From Akkermansiaceae bacterium (GTDB taxonomy: Bacteria; Verrucomicrobiota; Verrucomicrobiia; Verrucomicrobiales; Akkermansiaceae), in contig JAQWSX010000043.1 in the NCBI GenBank assembly GCA_029242935.1, positions 1 through 48,869 of the forward strand: a stretch of 48,869 nt of DNA, read 5' to 3'. A program made the position numbers and the translations under genes. Below, in pieces: positions 1-9,212 of this stretch. How positions within the stretch are numbered: the stretch's first letter is position 1; each line of letters starts with the position of its first letter. The notes beneath the pieces are model-generated. The model saw only the letters and a list, made by a program, of their open reading frames with translations, had not been told where the DNA came from and did not search any database.

Positions 1-341
1 AGCCCAGCTCCTGGTTTCAAAAAGGAATGGCACAGCAACTCGATAATTTCATTAGAACCATTACCAAGAACGATATTCTCGAAAGCAACTCCGTGCTTCT
101 CTGCAAGCGCGGTTCTCAAGCGATACCCCCCGCCATCAGGATAAATATGGGCATTTTCGATTGCCTCAGCCATCGCAAGTTTCGCCTTAGGAGAAGGCCC
201 CAAGGGATTCTCGTTACTGGCAAGCTTTACAATCTCATCAGGTTCCAAGCCCAACTCACGCGCCGTCTCCTCGATCGGCTTCCCCGGCTCGTAAGGGACC
301 AAATCGCATACCCACTGATTCCCATAACCCGTAATGCTCAT
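1..341 (-). CDS. hisC: Histidinol-phosphate aminotransferase, N-terminal part (cut by window start)
   Basis: Pyridoxal-phosphate enzyme of histidine synthesis that transaminates imidazole-acetol phosphate with glutamate. Only the first 113 codons are present; the rest lies beyond base 1. The reading starts at the ATG at 341-339. It shows the family's N-terminal landmarks: a [11 protein letters not shown] segment, then [15 protein letters not shown], which in HisC carries the conserved S/N-E-N-P-x-G substrate loop, then [10 protein letters not shown] and a [11 protein letters not shown] segment that begins the PLP-binding domain. The menG/ubiE gene lies upstream on the same strand with about 57 bases between. 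Other class I/II aminotransferases share this fold, but the SNEN motif and the YPDG segment favour HisC. What is seen is intact; the active-site lysine is outside the window. Confidence 0.9.
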   Translation of the reverse strand, partial: MSITGYGNQWVCDLVPYEPGKPIEETARELGLEPDEIVKLASNENPLGPSPKAKLAMAEAIENAHIYPDGGGYRLRTALAEKHGVAFENIVLGNGSNEIIELLCHSFLKPGAG

Positions 342-397
342 GGCGCGAAGCTAGCGGACTTCCTCTTCACCGCAAGCCCCATTGAAAACAAGCCCAG

Positions 398-1078
398 TTA
401 ACTTTTTATCCCAGTGTAAATTGAAGCAATCCCACCGCTCAGAGGCCGACACTCGCAGCCTTGAAATTCAGCATTCTTAAAGAGCTCGATCATCTTCTCA
501 CCGTAGGGGAACTCTCCGATCGAACCTGCAAGATATTGGTAGGCGCCTCCCTGCCCAGTCAGCAACCCAGCCACCTTCGGGAGGATTTTATTTAGATAAA
601 ACCCATAGGGCTTCTTAAGAATTCCGCGCGGTTGCGAGAAGTCGAGAACTAGTAAGTGTCCACCCGGCTTGATCACCCGGCCCATTTCACGAAGAGCTTT
701 CTGCCAGTTTTCCATATTGCGGAGACCAAAAGCTGCCGTTACAACATCGAAACTGCCGTCCTCAAACGAAAGATTCATCGCATCCTCAACCTGTGTCTTT
801 TGCACACCTCCTTCGGTCGCATGAGCCAACATTTCAGGACAAAAGTCCGTCCCCAAAACTTTAGCCCCGGGACACCTTTTCTGAATTTCGAGGGCAAGAT
901 CTCCAGTTCCTGTCGCGACATCAAGCACGTGCTCCGGGTTCCAGCGACTCACGATCCGCCCCACTTTCCTTCGCCAGAGGATGTCAGTCCCCATACTGAG
1001 AACGTGATTGGTAACGACATAGCGATCAGCGATCTTGGCGAACGCTCCTTTGACGAATTTAGGGTCTTGTCCGCTCAT
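398..1078 (-). CDS. menG: Demethylmenaquinone (ubiquinone/menaquinone) C-methyltransferase
   Basis: SAM-dependent methyltransferase for the last step of menaquinone synthesis; orthologues are called MenG or UbiE. The 226-residue length is normal. Near residue 53 is the SAM-binding motif I, LDVATGTGDLALEI. The two family signatures are recognisable: ADRYVVTNHVLSMG..LWRR near the N-terminus and RVIKPGGHLLVLDFS near residue 135. A third conserved stretch, YQYLAGSIGEFP, lies near residue 180. The start ATG (1078-1076) overlaps the stop of the GNAT gene by four bases, so the two are translationally coupled. Menaquinone rather than ubiquinone is inferred from the likely phylum. Confidence 0.93.
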   Translation of the reverse strand: MSGQDPKFVKGAFAKIADRYVVTNHVLSMGTDILWRRKVGRIVSRWNPEHVLDVATGTGDLALEIQKRCPGAKVLGTDFCPEMLAHATEGGVQKTQVEDAMNLSFEDGSFDVVTAAFGLRNMENWQKALREMGRVIKPGGHLLVLDFSQPRGILKKPYGFYLNKILPKVAGLLTGQGGAYQYLAGSIGEFPYGEKMIELFKNAEFQGCECRPLSGGIASIYTGIKS

Positions 1079-1608
1079 GAATGATCTTCGGCCGATGGCT
1101 CGGGGAGAATATCCACGTAAATCCCAGGATCGCTACCCGGAATCTCAATCGCGCCCACCGTCTTTGCATAAAATTCCTTCGGGCCCACGCCGCCGATAAA
1201 GGCATAAGCGTATCCTGCTTCCCGCTGGGCTTCGAGAGATTTAAACAACAAGGCCTTTCCTAGCCCAAGTCCCCGCGCTGACTCAGCCACCCCTGTTGGT
1301 CCAAAATATCCCTTCGCTGTTGTTTCATAACAGGCAAATCCGAGGATTTCCTTACCCTGAGTTGCGATAAAACAAGCCACCGGCTGCCGCGAAAAAGCGA
1401 CCTGTACTTCACTTACCCACTTTGGGGAAAAATGAGCCTGTACGAATTCCTGCACTAGATGAAGCTCGTAAGCACCTGGCCGACGCAAAATCACCCCCCT
1501 TTCCCTGACCTTTGTGTAAAGGCCCTGACTTTCCGGCAAATCATAAAGCCGCACCAACATATCAATCATCGCGACTACAGGCTCACATTCATCGACCTGA
1601 AAATCCAT
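1075..1608 (-). CDS. GNAT-family N-acetyltransferase
   Basis: Acetyl-CoA-dependent acyltransferase fold; the substrate cannot be named. The acetyl-CoA pyrophosphate loop is RGLGLGKALL (the R/Q-x-x-G-x-G/A motif) about residue 120, preceded by the usual strand GYFGPTGVAESA. The following region contains YAFIGGVGPKEFYAKTVGA, typical of the GNAT C-terminal part. I place the start at ATG 1608; a TTG seven codons upstream (1629) is possible. The gene is coupled to menG by an ATGA overlap and follows the ABC exporter gene closely, so hisC, menG, this gene and the exporter may be co-transcribed. No pathway link is evident. Confidence 0.8.
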   Translation of the reverse strand: MDFQVDECEPVVAMIDMLVRLYDLPESQGLYTKVRERGVILRRPGAYELHLVQEFVQAHFSPKWVSEVQVAFSRQPVACFIATQGKEILGFACYETTAKGYFGPTGVAESARGLGLGKALLFKSLEAQREAGYAYAFIGGVGPKEFYAKTVGAIEIPGSDPGIYVDILPEPSAEDHS

Positions 1609-1654
1609 CTGCAAATTTCTCTGATTCAAAAATCGATCGACCGAGTTGAGATGA

Positions 1655-3433
1655 TCAGTTTAGAAGCTGGGTTTCAGCCAACAAACGGTAGGTCCCGTCT
1701 TTTGCCATGAGTTCGGAATGGCTTCCGTCTTCGACGAACTTACCATCCTTCAAGACCAAGATCTTGTCTGCGCTCTTCACGGTTCCAAGACGATGAGCTA
1801 TAATTAGACTGGTCCGCCCTATCATCAACTCGTTCAGAGCTTCCTGCACAAGCCGTTCGCTTTCGGAATCTAGCGCACTCGTGGCCTCATCAAGCAATAG
1901 AATTTTGGGATCTGCCAAAACGGCGCGGGCAATCGCGATACGTTGGCGCTGGCCTCCGCTCAGCTTCACCCCACGGGGGCCCACGATTGCATCGTAACCT
2001 TCGGGAAATTCATCGATAAACTCGTGGGCGTTGGCTTTCTGAGCCGCTTCCATGATCTCTTCTTCGCTCGCACCGGGACGACCATACTCGATATTTTCAC
2101 GAATCGTCCCACCAAACAACAGAACCTCTTGGGGCACCACCGCCATCGCCGCACGACGCGTCGAAACTGGAATCTCCCCGGAATTCTTGCCATCAAAAGA
2201 AAGGCAGCCCTCATCCCCTTCATAAAATCCGAGCAAGAGCGAGAAAACAGTCGATTTTCCGGCACCGCTGGGCCCGACAATCGCAACCCGCTCACCAGCA
2301 TTCACCTCGAAATCAACACCATTCAAAACCTGCGTTTCCTTCCTAGAAGGATAAGCAAAGACAAGATCTTTAGCTGAAATTGCGCCGGTCAAAGTTTCTC
2401 CACTTCCCCCGCGATGGTCCTCGATTTCGTGATTGAGTATTTCTCGAATGCGTTCGGTCGCCCCCTGAGTTTTCTGAAGCTGACTCATGATGTCAGGAAG
2501 GGATCCCAGAGAAGCACCCACAAAAATGCTAAACAGAATGAAGTGTGTAAATTCTTCACTCGTAATCTGCCCCTCGGACATCATGCCAGCTCCAAACCAA
2601 ACAACTACCGAGATTGTTCCAAAGAGGATGAAGATGATAAAACTTACAAACATCGCTCGAGCTTTCGATCCCTTGATCACCGTTCCAAGGAACAGATCTA
2701 GAGCACTTCGATATCGATCTTCTTCAAACTCCTCGTTTGAATATGCTTTGACGTCGGCGATTCCCTGCACAGCTTCTTCAGCCACAATATTACTCTGCGC
2801 CAACTGATCCTGCGCATCCTTAGACCATCGGCGGATTTTTCTGCCTACGATCGCAACGACGATTACGACTACCGGAATCATCGCCAGCATAAAAAGCGAA
2901 AGCTTTACCGAGGCGATAAAAATAAAAATCAAGCCGCCAAAAAAAGTGACCGATTGGCGAACCATCTGCGGAACTGTCGTGATCAGAGTCTCCTGCAGAA
3001 TTGCGAGGTCAGCTGAGAACCGCGATCCCACCTCTCCGGTACGTCGTTCCATAAACCAAGGCATCGGCAATCGCACCAACCGAGCAAAGACATCCTGACG
3101 CAAATCGCAGAGCGCGCTTTCGCCGGCTTTGATAAAGCCACGAACCCGCCAGTAAGCAACAAATGCCTGAACGCATAAGATGAGGAGAAGCGTCGACACA
3201 ACCTTGTTAATCTTCTCACTCACCTCGGAAGGATCAGCTCCCTCTTGCATCGCCTCCTGTGGAGAACCAATCAGACTTCCCAAAAAATACGGAAAAGCGA
3301 GCGAGAGCCCGCCAGTCACAAACAAAGCAATCACCGAAGGGATAAAGATCCTACGATACTTCCCCAAGTAACTATAGAGACCAAAAGTCTTCTTCCAATC
3401 AATGCGTCGAGATTTCTTTTCCGTTCCAGGCAC
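1655..3433 (-). CDS. ABC exporter half-transporter, permease fused to ATPase (MsbA/BmrA-like)
   Basis: A 592-residue fused exporter that should act as a homodimer in the inner membrane, exporting a lipid or hydrophobic compound. Residues about 25-320 form the type I exporter membrane domain with roughly six hydrophobic helices. The C-terminal ATPase domain has Walker A GPSGAGKST (near 385), the Q-loop PQEVLLF, the ABC signature LSGGQRQRIAIARA, Walker B ILLLDEATSALD and the switch histidine in IIAHRLGTV. All catalytic residues are present. Translation probably begins at GTG 3433-3431, with no better ATG nearby. The substrate cannot be told; MsbA-type lipid A flipping is plausible in a Kdo-making organism, but many paralogues look the same. 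Confidence 0.9.
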   Translation of the reverse strand: MPGTEKKSRRIDWKKTFGLYSYLGKYRRIFIPSVIALFVTGGLSLAFPYFLGSLIGSPQEAMQEGADPSEVSEKINKVVSTLLLILCVQAFVAYWRVRGFIKAGESALCDLRQDVFARLVRLPMPWFMERRTGEVGSRFSADLAILQETLITTVPQMVRQSVTFFGGLIFIFIASVKLSLFMLAMIPVVVIVVAIVGRKIRRWSKDAQDQLAQSNIVAEEAVQGIADVKAYSNEEFEEDRYRSALDLFLGTVIKGSKARAMFVSFIIFILFGTISVVVWFGAGMMSEGQITSEEFTHFILFSIFVGASLGSLPDIMSQLQKTQGATERIREILNHEIEDHRGGSGETLTGAISAKDLVFAYPSRKETQVLNGVDFEVNAGERVAIVGPSGAGKSTVFSLLLGFYEGDEGCLSFDGKNSGEIPVSTRRAAMAVVPQEVLLFGGTIRENIEYGRPGASEEEIMEAAQKANAHEFIDEFPEGYDAIVGPRGVKLSGGQRQRIAIARAVLADPKILLLDEATSALDSESERLVQEALNELMIGRTSLIIAHRLGTVKSADKILVLKDGKFVEDGSHSELMAKDGTYRLLAETQLLN

Positions 3434-3582
3434 GCTTCAGTGAAGCGATGACTCACCCTGCCGTCAAATCAGGACCGCCACCAAATTGTAGTAAATTTTC
3501 AGAGCCGAAACCGTGTGGAACATACCAAAGATTGGATTTCCGATTAGCTTAAACCACCGGATTTCGCCATACTTCCGCCGTA

Positions 3583-4350
3583 ATGGGGAAAAAAAAGCTA
3601 TTGTTTCTGGGCTTGGGCGCTTTGATCACGACCCTTTTCCTCTTCATCATCAACAAAAGAACAAACGCTCAAGGTTTGGACATTTCGAACAAAGACTACA
3701 AAAACGGCGCAAAACGATTTGCGGCGGTCAAAAAGAAGGTCGACCCGCGGCTCAAAAAGCTTTTTGAGGAAAAGGAACTCCAATGGGGATCCCCCGTCTT
3801 TATGCGCGCTTTCAAAAAGGAACGCCAGCTTGAGCTGTGGGTCAAAAAAGGAGACTCATTTATCCTTTTAAACAGCTATTTTATTGCCGGAACCTCCGGC
3901 GGGCCCGGCCCGAAGCTTCGCCAAGGCGACGGACAAATCCCAGAAGGATTCTACTTTGTGACTCCCCGCCAGATGAATCCACAAAGCAATTTTCACCTGT
4001 CGTTCAACATTGGTTACCCAAATCAGTACGATCAGGCTCACAGCCGGACCGGTGATTTCATCATGGTCCACGGTTCTAACGTCTCGATCGGTTGCATCGC
4101 GATGACGAACGCCAAAATTGAGGAGATCTACACCCTCGCCGATGCTGCTTTCAAGGGAGGCCAAAAGTTCTTTCGAGTCCACATCTTCCCATTTAAAATG
4201 ACAGATAAGGCCATGCAACAGAACTCCGGAAATAGCTGGCACTCCTTCTGGCAGAACCTCAAAACCGGCTACCAGATTTTTAAGGACACAAAATTGCCGC
4301 CAAACGTTACGGTCAAAGGGAAAAGATATCAGTTCGAGAAGCAGGATTGA
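3583..4350 (+). CDS. YafK-type L,D-transpeptidase-fold protein (murein processing)
   Basis: Secreted or membrane-anchored YkuD-fold enzyme of the YafK/ErfK group. The N-terminus has MGKKK then a hydrophobic segment (residues 5-23), fitting a signal anchor. The active-site signature is HGSNVSIGCIAMTN, with the presumed nucleophile Cys171 and the preceding His163. The central domain with GDGQIPEGFY and the NPQSNFHLSFNIGYPNQYD stretch is characteristic of YafK rather than of classical Ldt enzymes. E. coli YafK (DpaA/LdtF) removes Braun lipoprotein from peptidoglycan, so hydrolysis rather than cross-linking is possible; that is inference from the family. A secreted peptidase follows on the same strand after 52 bases. 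Confidence 0.87.
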   Translation: MGKKKLLFLGLGALITTLFLFIINKRTNAQGLDISNKDYKNGAKRFAAVKKKVDPRLKKLFEEKELQWGSPVFMRAFKKERQLELWVKKGDSFILLNSYFIAGTSGGPGPKLRQGDGQIPEGFYFVTPRQMNPQSNFHLSFNIGYPNQYDQAHSRTGDFIMVHGSNVSIGCIAMTNAKIEEIYTLADAAFKGGQKFFRVHIFPFKMTDKAMQQNSGNSWHSFWQNLKTGYQIFKDTKLPPNVTVKGKRYQFEKQD

Positions 4351-4402
4351 GACTGGCAATCAGAGACAACCGTCATACGGTCCCGATAGTTCCTTCCCAC
4401 AT

Positions 4403-6838
4403 ATGAAATTTTTCGCAATTTTTATTGGACTTGTGTCCGCATGCCTTTCCCACCCTGTCGAGTTCCACAACGATCCATTCCGCCAATTAGAGGAAGTCTG
4501 GCCAACCCCCACGGAATCGAGGATCGCCTCTGGAGCTCCCGGTCCCAAATACTGGCAGCAACGAGCCGATTACGACCTCAAAGTCACACTCGCTGAAAAA
4601 AGGAATCTTCTCACCGGAAACGGACGGATTGTCTATCACAACCAGTCTCCCCACACCCTTAAATATATCTGGATGCAGCTGGACCGGAACAAATTCACTC
4701 CAGGTTCCATGGGCCACCAAAGCAGTGAAGCTCCCCGCCTAGGCAAGATGCAATACGATTCATTCGAAGCTCTGCTTCTCAGGGGAAATTTCGATGGAGG
4801 ATTTAAGATCACCACGTTGACTGATGATGGTGGGACCGATCTTAAGCACCGAGTTGTCGATACCATGATGAGGGTTGATCTTCCCAAGCCTCTCAAGCCT
4901 GGCGAGAAATTCACCTATCGAATCGATTGGCACTACACCATCACCGACTCCCGCACAAGCCGGGGACGCAGCAATATGGAAAAATTTGAGAAGGGTGGAA
5001 AAATCTTCGAAATCGCTCAATGGTATCCACGTGTTTGTGCCTATACCGATGTTAGGGGATGGCAAAACAAAGCCTTTCTTGGACGCGGTGAATTCGCGCT
5101 CGAGTTTGGAAACTACCGGGTCCAAATCACCGCTCCGGACAACCATATCGTCGCATCGACTGGCGAACTCCAAAATGGAGACAAAGTCTTAAAGCCAGTT
5201 TGGCAAAAACGCCTTAAAAAAGCCGAGACCGTCAAATCCCCAATATTTATCGTCAATCCCGAAGAAGCGGCCAAAAACGAAGAATCAAAATCCAAAGGAA
5301 CCAAAACCTGGATCTTCGAAGCCAAGAACGTCCGCGACTTCGCCTGGGCCTCCTCCAAAAAATTTATCTGGGATGCCGTTCAGCACAAGCTAACCACCAG
5401 CCAGAAGCCAGTTTGGGCAATGTCCTACTACCCAAATGAAGCGGAGCCGCTTTGGAGCACCTATTCTACCCACTCCATTATCCATACTCTGAATTTCTAT
5501 TCGAAATACACCTTCGACTACCCTTACCCGGTCGCGATTTCCGTGAATGGCCCGGTTTATGGGATGGAGTATCCTATGATCTGCTTCAATGGTCCTCGGC
5601 CCGAAAAAGATGGCACTTATTCCGAAAGTACCAAAAACGGACTCATTTCAGTCGTGATTCACGAAGTAGGGCACAACTGGTTTCCCATGATCGTGAATTC
5701 GGATGAACGCCAGTGGAGCTGGATGGACGAAGGTCTTAATTCCTTTATCCAAATGCTCGCGGAGCAGGAATGGCGGCACAACTACCCCTCAAGTCCCACC
5801 CCTCGCAAAATTATCCGCTACATGACCAGCAGCAACCAGCGGCCAATCATGACAAACTCTGAATCCATCCTTCAGTTTGGACCCAACGCATACAGCAAAC
5901 CAGCGACCGGTCTTTCCATTCTCCGTGAAACCATCCTCGGCCGAGAAATCTTTGATGATGCGTTCAAGGAATTCAGCACACGCTGGATGTTCAAAAGCCC
6001 TGAACCAGCCGATTTCTTCCGGACTATGGAAGACGCCGCTGGAGTCGATCTTGATTGGTTTTGGCGCTCTTGGTTTTATACGACGAACCACGTGGACATT
6101 AGCGTCACCGGATTCACCCGCCACACTCTTGACCTCCAGCTCCAGAATCCGGACAAAAAAATGGAGGCCAAACAAAAGGAGAAAAAAGAAAGTGATAAAA
6201 AAAATATTGTCGCCGAACGCAACCGTGACATTCCGAAATACGTAAATGAAAACGAAGGCCTCAAGGATTTCTATGACAAAAAGAAGAAGCCCAAAGTTTC
6301 AGAAAGCGATCGTGAAAAATACAAAAAGATGCTTGCCGACCTAAAGCCTCAAGAGAAGAAACTTCTGAGGACAAACAAGCATCTCACTGTAGTAAACTTT
6401 GAGAATAAGGGGGGAGCGATCATGCCCATCCTAGTTCAACTCCACTTTAAGAACGGAAAGAAAGAGTCTCACCAAATCCCAGCCGAAATTTGGAAAAAAA
6501 ATCACGAAGCCGTCAGTAAGCTTTTCGTCACTCGCCATCCCGTAGAGAAGGTTTTAATCGATCCAACCGAGCAGACTGCCGATGCTGACCAAGAAAACAA
6601 CGTTTGGCCGCCGCAGATCAAAGAGGAGCCCTTCACGCTTGAGCGAAAGAACAAAGACTTCAACAACGAAATGAAGCGCGCCCGGGAAAAGAAGGCAGCG
6701 GAAGACAAAAAAAAGGCTGAGGAGAAAAAGAAAAAGGAAGCCACTAAAAAGGCCGAGGAAGAAAAATCTAAATCCGCAGGAAAGTCTAAGGATGAGAAAG
6801 AAGGTGAAGCTAACAAAAAGGCTAAGCCCGCGAAGTGA
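4403..6838 (+). CDS. Secreted M1-family (aminopeptidase N-like) zinc metallopeptidase
   Basis: An 811-residue gluzincin. The N-terminus (MKFFAIFIGLVSACLS) reads as a signal peptide with a Cys at 14. The zinc site is HEVGHNWFP at about residue 420 with the third ligand in WMDEGLNSF about 20 residues later. The substrate motif, GAMEN in classical M1 enzymes, appears as VYGMEYPM, a variant seen in M1 relatives with HEVGHxW. Residues 590-660 are lysine- and glutamate-rich. The last ~70 residues are an almost pure Lys/Glu/Ala tail (KKKAEEKKKKEATKKAEE style), probably disordered or helical. It likely trims peptides in the periplasm or outside the cell. The convergent diphosphatase gene ends 27 bases away. 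Confidence 0.9.
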   Translation: MKFFAIFIGLVSACLSHPVEFHNDPFRQLEEVWPTPTESRIASGAPGPKYWQQRADYDLKVTLAEKRNLLTGNGRIVYHNQSPHTLKYIWMQLDRNKFTPGSMGHQSSEAPRLGKMQYDSFEALLLRGNFDGGFKITTLTDDGGTDLKHRVVDTMMRVDLPKPLKPGEKFTYRIDWHYTITDSRTSRGRSNMEKFEKGGKIFEIAQWYPRVCAYTDVRGWQNKAFLGRGEFALEFGNYRVQITAPDNHIVASTGELQNGDKVLKPVWQKRLKKAETVKSPIFIVNPEEAAKNEESKSKGTKTWIFEAKNVRDFAWASSKKFIWDAVQHKLTTSQKPVWAMSYYPNEAEPLWSTYSTHSIIHTLNFYSKYTFDYPYPVAISVNGPVYGMEYPMICFNGPRPEKDGTYSESTKNGLISVVIHEVGHNWFPMIVNSDERQWSWMDEGLNSFIQMLAEQEWRHNYPSSPTPRKIIRYMTSSNQRPIMTNSESILQFGPNAYSKPATGLSILRETILGREIFDDAFKEFSTRWMFKSPEPADFFRTMEDAAGVDLDWFWRSWFYTTNHVDISVTGFTRHTLDLQLQNPDKKMEAKQKEKKESDKKNIVAERNRDIPKYVNENEGLKDFYDKKKKPKVSESDREKYKKMLADLKPQEKKLLRTNKHLTVVNFENKGGAIMPILVQLHFKNGKKESHQIPAEIWKKNHEAVSKLFVTRHPVEKVLIDPTEQTADADQENNVWPPQIKEEPFTLERKNKDFNNEMKRAREKKAAEDKKKAEEKKKKEATKKAEEEKSKSAGKSKDEKEGEANKKAKPAK

Positions 6839-6862
6839 TTGGCATCGCCAAGGCGACTTCGC
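6830..6862. terminator. Inverted repeat between convergent genes, possible two-way terminator
   Basis: GCGAAGT (6830-6836) pairs perfectly with ACTTCGC (6856-6862), and a nested TGGC/GCCA pair lies inside. It spans the stop codon of the peptidase gene and the gap before the end of the converging gene. No clear T-tract follows on either strand, so intrinsic termination is only suggested. Confidence 0.4.
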
Positions 6863-6865
6863 AGA

Positions 6866-8542
6866 TTAGTCGGAACGAAGCTTAATCGCTTGGCACACCG
6901 CCGGAAACAGTTGTTTCTTGCGAGAAACAACACCCGGAGCGGAAAATTCATTCACTCCGCTGCGAGTGAATGGAAGTTTACAAAGTAATTCTTCCCGCCC
7001 CACCGCGAGCAAAACACTGTCGTGCCGGCGGATGTCTGTGACCAAGATCGCACAAAGTTCGTAACGGTGTTCATGACGCAATCTTTCAAGTTCTTCGACG
7101 AGTTCTTCCTGACGTTTGGAAAGCCCCTTGAAGCTCGTCTCCTCTACCTGCGATAGACTAAGGAACACTCCATCTTCGTTAAATTCCTTCCGGTCAGTCC
7201 CAACGATCGCTTTCGCATCTGCATGCAGAAGCAAGGAACCGGAGGCAAAAAAAGCTTCGGCAAACTCATCCGCATCCACTTCAGCCAGTCCGGAAAGCCA
7301 AAGGAGCATGTCACGATCAACATCCGTGGTCGTAGGAGAGGTCAGATTAAGAGTATCAGAGACCAACCCTGCGCAAAGACAGAGAGCAACAGCGGCTTCG
7401 GGCTGCAGACCCCTTTCACGAAATCTTCGTGCCACAATCGTGGAAGAACTCCCAACCGGTTCGTTGATAAAACGGACGGGGTCGCGAGTGACTAGGTCAC
7501 CAGAAAGCCGGTGGTGATCGAGGATCTCTATGACCTTTGCTTCTTCGACCCCATTGACGGCCTGCGAAAACTCATTGTGATCAACCAACGAAAGCGAGGT
7601 TCTCGGAGGATCCACCAGATCCGATTTTGAGAAAACCCCCATCAACCTTCGGGTGCCAACCTCGACAACCGGAAAGAGATCCTGTGAAGACGCGGCAACC
7701 TTTCCACCGAACCGGCTCACTACTTCATTGGATGCTAGCGCCATAAAATCGTCGCTGATGATATTCCTGACCTTCCTAGCGCAGAGAGCTAGCTTAACGG
7801 TAGTCGCGGTATCGTGAGGGCTACACAAAATAATCATTCCCTTATCCTTGGCTTGGCGTGCAATCTCCTCGTCCGGCTTGTAACCACCAGTTACGATCAA
7901 GGCCCTCGTGCCATAATCAAGCGCTTGTTTGTGCACGAAGGGACGATCACCACAAATCACAAGATATTTACTGGCCAAGCCTTCTTCCCTGGCAGCCTCA
8001 AGACGACGACCCACCGTATCTTGGCTAGAAGCCCCCACCATCATGATCAGGCCCTCCTCGTCAGAAGGTGGTGTGGCCCCGCAATTCTCGGAAGCCCCCA
8101 ATGTCGCTCCAATATTCTCGAGGCTAGCATGAAGGATTTTCACATTCCGCCCATCGGTTGCCGGGGGCAGGAGAAGTTGCAATAAGTCAAGAAAGTGTAA
8201 AAGCCCCCTCACTTCCCCTCCATTATTCAGGACCGGTACCGCGCGCACTCCATGATCCACCATTAGGCGATAGGCCATGAGAAAGGTATCGTCCTGCCTC
8301 ACCGCGACCACTGTTTTACGACAAATCGACCCCGCCGTCGGGCGAACGTCATCCACTAACACCGGGGGTTCAAGTCCAGCCTGCTCGAGAACGATTTTGA
8401 CCCGTGGGGGAACTTCACCACAGCGAGCGGCAACCACCTCCGATTCGCCCGTCGCACGCAAATAAGCAGCATGGCCGATCGCAGCACAAATAGCATCTGC
8501 GTCAGGATTCCGATGCCCCAGCACAAACCAGGACTGTTTCAT
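6866..8542 (-). CDS. DHH-family manganese-dependent inorganic diphosphatase with CBS and DRTGG domains
   Basis: Family II pyrophosphatase-like enzyme, 558 residues from ATG 8542 (a GTG six codons upstream is also possible). It begins with the Mn-binding motif VLGHRNPDADAI. A CBS pair is split around the middle: DTFLMAYRLMVDHGVRAVPVLNNGGEVRG and, later, GVFSKSDLVDP. Between them lies a DRTGG-like segment (VICGDRPFVHKQAL...VTGGYKPDEE). The remaining active-site motifs VDHNEF and LDHHRLSG follow, then a DHHA2 C-terminal domain. This order matches CBS-DRTGG pyrophosphatases known from Clostridium, which are regulated by adenine nucleotides; regulation here is by analogy. The upstream membrane-protein gene ends 7 bases before this ATG. 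Confidence 0.9.
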   Translation of the reverse strand: MKQSWFVLGHRNPDADAICAAIGHAAYLRATGESEVVAARCGEVPPRVKIVLEQAGLEPPVLVDDVRPTAGSICRKTVVAVRQDDTFLMAYRLMVDHGVRAVPVLNNGGEVRGLLHFLDLLQLLLPPATDGRNVKILHASLENIGATLGASENCGATPPSDEEGLIMMVGASSQDTVGRRLEAAREEGLASKYLVICGDRPFVHKQALDYGTRALIVTGGYKPDEEIARQAKDKGMIILCSPHDTATTVKLALCARKVRNIISDDFMALASNEVVSRFGGKVAASSQDLFPVVEVGTRRLMGVFSKSDLVDPPRTSLSLVDHNEFSQAVNGVEEAKVIEILDHHRLSGDLVTRDPVRFINEPVGSSSTIVARRFRERGLQPEAAVALCLCAGLVSDTLNLTSPTTTDVDRDMLLWLSGLAEVDADEFAEAFFASGSLLLHADAKAIVGTDRKEFNEDGVFLSLSQVEETSFKGLSKRQEELVEELERLRHEHRYELCAILVTDIRRHDSVLLAVGREELLCKLPFTRSGVNEFSAPGVVSRKKQLFPAVCQAIKLRSD

Positions 8543-8549
8543 GATTCGC

Positions 8550-9158
8550 TCAATAGCCACGCCAAGCGGTCAGTCCGAGGGTCACAAATACCAGGCCCAG
8601 AGCTAACCCGCCGAGTGCAAGTCCACGCCAACGAGTATCCGAAGCCGTGAGCCAATTCACCCCATCTCGAAAGAGGTAAGGCATTCCCACAAAATAAAGC
8701 CCTTTAATGATCATAAGGTAGCAAAATGCCGGCATCAAGAATTGCAATGGAGCTTCCTCAAAATCGGAAGCATAGAGAAGTGGAGCAGAAGCCATCAGAA
8801 GGCAGAGACCCAAACCGCGAACAAAGAGAAACTCGCGAACAAAAAAGATCATCCCAAGGCAGAACAAGGGAACCCCGAACATGAGGTATGTTTTCACCTT
8901 GTTAAACTCTCCGAGATCCATGCTCAGCGCTGAAAAAATCCCTTTGTCAGGTGGCGCAACTAACAGCCAAAACCAAACCATCCCAAAACCTATAAAATAA
9001 GTTCCGAGATCGGCATTACGTGGCAACTTTAGGACGAATTTTTTTGAGGCCTCCGCCTTCAAAAACATCAAACCGTAAACTGCGACCAAAATAATCCCCA
9101 GAACTAACCCGGCGGTTCCGAGCGAGATTTCTTGGTAAGGATGAGGGCCTTCTTTCAT
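8550..9158 (-). CDS. Multi-spanning membrane protein of unknown function
   Basis: About 202 residues from ATG 9158 (a TTG three codons upstream is possible). Roughly six hydrophobic segments can be seen: LGTAGLVLGIILVAVYGLMF, the YFIGFGMVWFWLLVA region, TYLMFGVPLFCLGMIFF, LGLCLLMASAPLLYAS, LMPAFCYLMIIKGLYFVGM and LALGGLALGLVFVTLGLTA. I recognise no catalytic or transport motif. It sits directly upstream of the diphosphatase gene and downstream of miaB on the same strand, so it is probably in their operon. Such proteins are common and poorly characterised in Verrucomicrobiota. Confidence 0.75.
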   Translation of the reverse strand: MKEGPHPYQEISLGTAGLVLGIILVAVYGLMFLKAEASKKFVLKLPRNADLGTYFIGFGMVWFWLLVAPPDKGIFSALSMDLGEFNKVKTYLMFGVPLFCLGMIFFVREFLFVRGLGLCLLMASAPLLYASDFEEAPLQFLMPAFCYLMIIKGLYFVGMPYLFRDGVNWLTASDTRWRGLALGGLALGLVFVTLGLTAWRGY

Positions 9159-9212
9159 GAGCCGCAAAACTAAGTTCCCCTTCCCAGTGGTAAAGGCTTA
9201 AATCAGCTCTTC

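Noticed and set aside
27-401. Plus-strand open frame of 124 codons at the left edge
   Set aside because: It is the shadow of hisC; the minus strand encodes the real aminotransferase N-terminus.
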